Source: Setaria digitata (lineage: Eukaryota; Nematoda; Chromadorea; Rhabditida; Setariidae). From it: 32,308 nt of DNA. Both the position numbers and the translations under genes were made by a program. The stretch lies in the NCBI GenBank assembly GCA_003640385.1, contig RCAB01000615.1:1-32308 (forward strand). The letters are read 5' to 3'. This document shows, in pieces, positions 31,401 to 32,308 of this stretch (positions within the stretch are counted from its first letter, which is position 1; each line of letters begins with the position of its first letter). Below the pieces are notes generated by a model that was given only the letters and a program-made list of their open reading frames with translations, had not been told where the DNA came from and made no database searches.

Positions 31401-32308
31401 ATATTATATATATTTATATATGCTTGCATATATCATCATCCACTTCTGGATTTATTCGAGAATCTGTAATGTCGTGACTAAGCCTCGAAATCGATTTCAG
31501 TTTCTTTCACTTGCTATTACACTATTTAGTGTTGAAACACGCTTCATCCACTTATTTCCGTACTATTTCAGCAATTAAGAGACTCTAATTGTATAATGCT
31601 TCTCATATTATTGATGAAAGAAAAAAAAAAAATTTTTTTCCCACTCTTTTGCTATTGTTATTTTTAATTTTTGATTGAAATTTTTGCAATAGAAAATGTG
31701 AGAGAAGATTTTATTTGTGAATTCAAAAAATTTTCCCAAGAAATGTACATCAGATATTTTCAAATTTAACTTTAATGCACTGATGAAATTGAGTTTTAAG
31801 TTTTTTCTTTCCTTTTTTTTTTTTTTTTTTTTTTCTTCATTTATTGAAGTTTTATCAACTTGAAGACTAATTAAGAATAATGGGTAATAAATAGTTTAAC
31901 GATTTTCCAGATGCACTGTTTATGTTTATGTGAAAAGTACTATTACTATGGGATAAAATACAATTATTCAGTTTAATCATGAAATTAATGTTCATTTTCT
32001 CTTAATGCTGAAGATCTTTTTTTTTTTTGTTTTTTTTTTTCCATTCCACAATTTCAGAAAACGATTCCCATTTAAGATGGCTTTTTATTTCAAAATTTAT
32101 GGTGAAAGCAAATTAAAAGGTTGCAAAATTCTGTCCTAGTTTGCAACCTGAAATTTCTATATGAGAATTTATTGAAAAAAAAAAAAGAAAGAAAATAGAT
32201 GAAGCATTTCTTATCGTTTTTGTTAAATTTTTGCAAACTTTGAAATTTTTAAATATTATTGGAAATATTTTCCCCAGCAACCGATTTAATACGTTGAAAA
32301 GTTTCGAG

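Larger units (their letters stand above)
30957..32308. other. Non-coding right edge
   Basis: AT-rich sequence with the N-join duplication at 31258-31400, TA repeats and a poly-T (31809-31834). TTTCAG sites at 31500 and 32056 are followed only by short open frames. Confidence 0.55.

Overview
The window looks like AT-rich nuclear DNA from a nematode, most likely a parasitic clade III (spirurid or filarial) species. The reasons are small exons split by short AT-rich introns with (T)nCAG acceptors, very frequent long poly-T and poly-A tracts, CT and AT microsatellites, and little coding sequence. The species call is inference. No bacterial genes, rRNA, tRNA, CRISPR array or intact transposon could be seen.

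Layout. (1) 961-4935, plus strand: a class A (rhodopsin-like) peptide GPCR in eight exons whose phases agree at all seven junctions. The window starts inside the gene, so the N-terminus and TM1 are missing; TM2 to TM7 and the whole C-terminal tail are present. (2) 4936-16650: about 11.7 kb with no convincing gene. It holds microsatellites, a striking GC-rich island at 7930-8240 (85-codon ORF, G-quadruplex motif, several perfect hairpins), a 46-bp perfect palindrome and a CAA/CAG triplet tract. (3) 16664-19356, plus strand: a second gene of unrecognised family. A first coding exon with a long Thr-rich tract is followed, across an intron of about 2.1 kb, by a well-formed 141-bp exon. The two join in phase 0, but the second exon could instead be the start of a separate trans-spliced transcript. 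The intron is filled by a degenerate poly-T-bearing repeat array and an assembly duplication. (4) 19357-32308: mostly non-coding, with candidate regulatory clusters (GATA-type, homeodomain-type), a second GC-rich island at 28240-28480, and one possible orphan exon at 30781-30956.

Assembly quality matters here. There are five single-N joins (18365, 18542, 22055, 24816, 31329). At three places the sequence beside an N is repeated almost exactly, which points to overlapping contig ends that were never merged rather than to real duplications.

How the genes relate: both are on the plus strand, but nothing links them functionally. The GPCR is probably a neuropeptide receptor. The second gene is described only by composition and exon structure.
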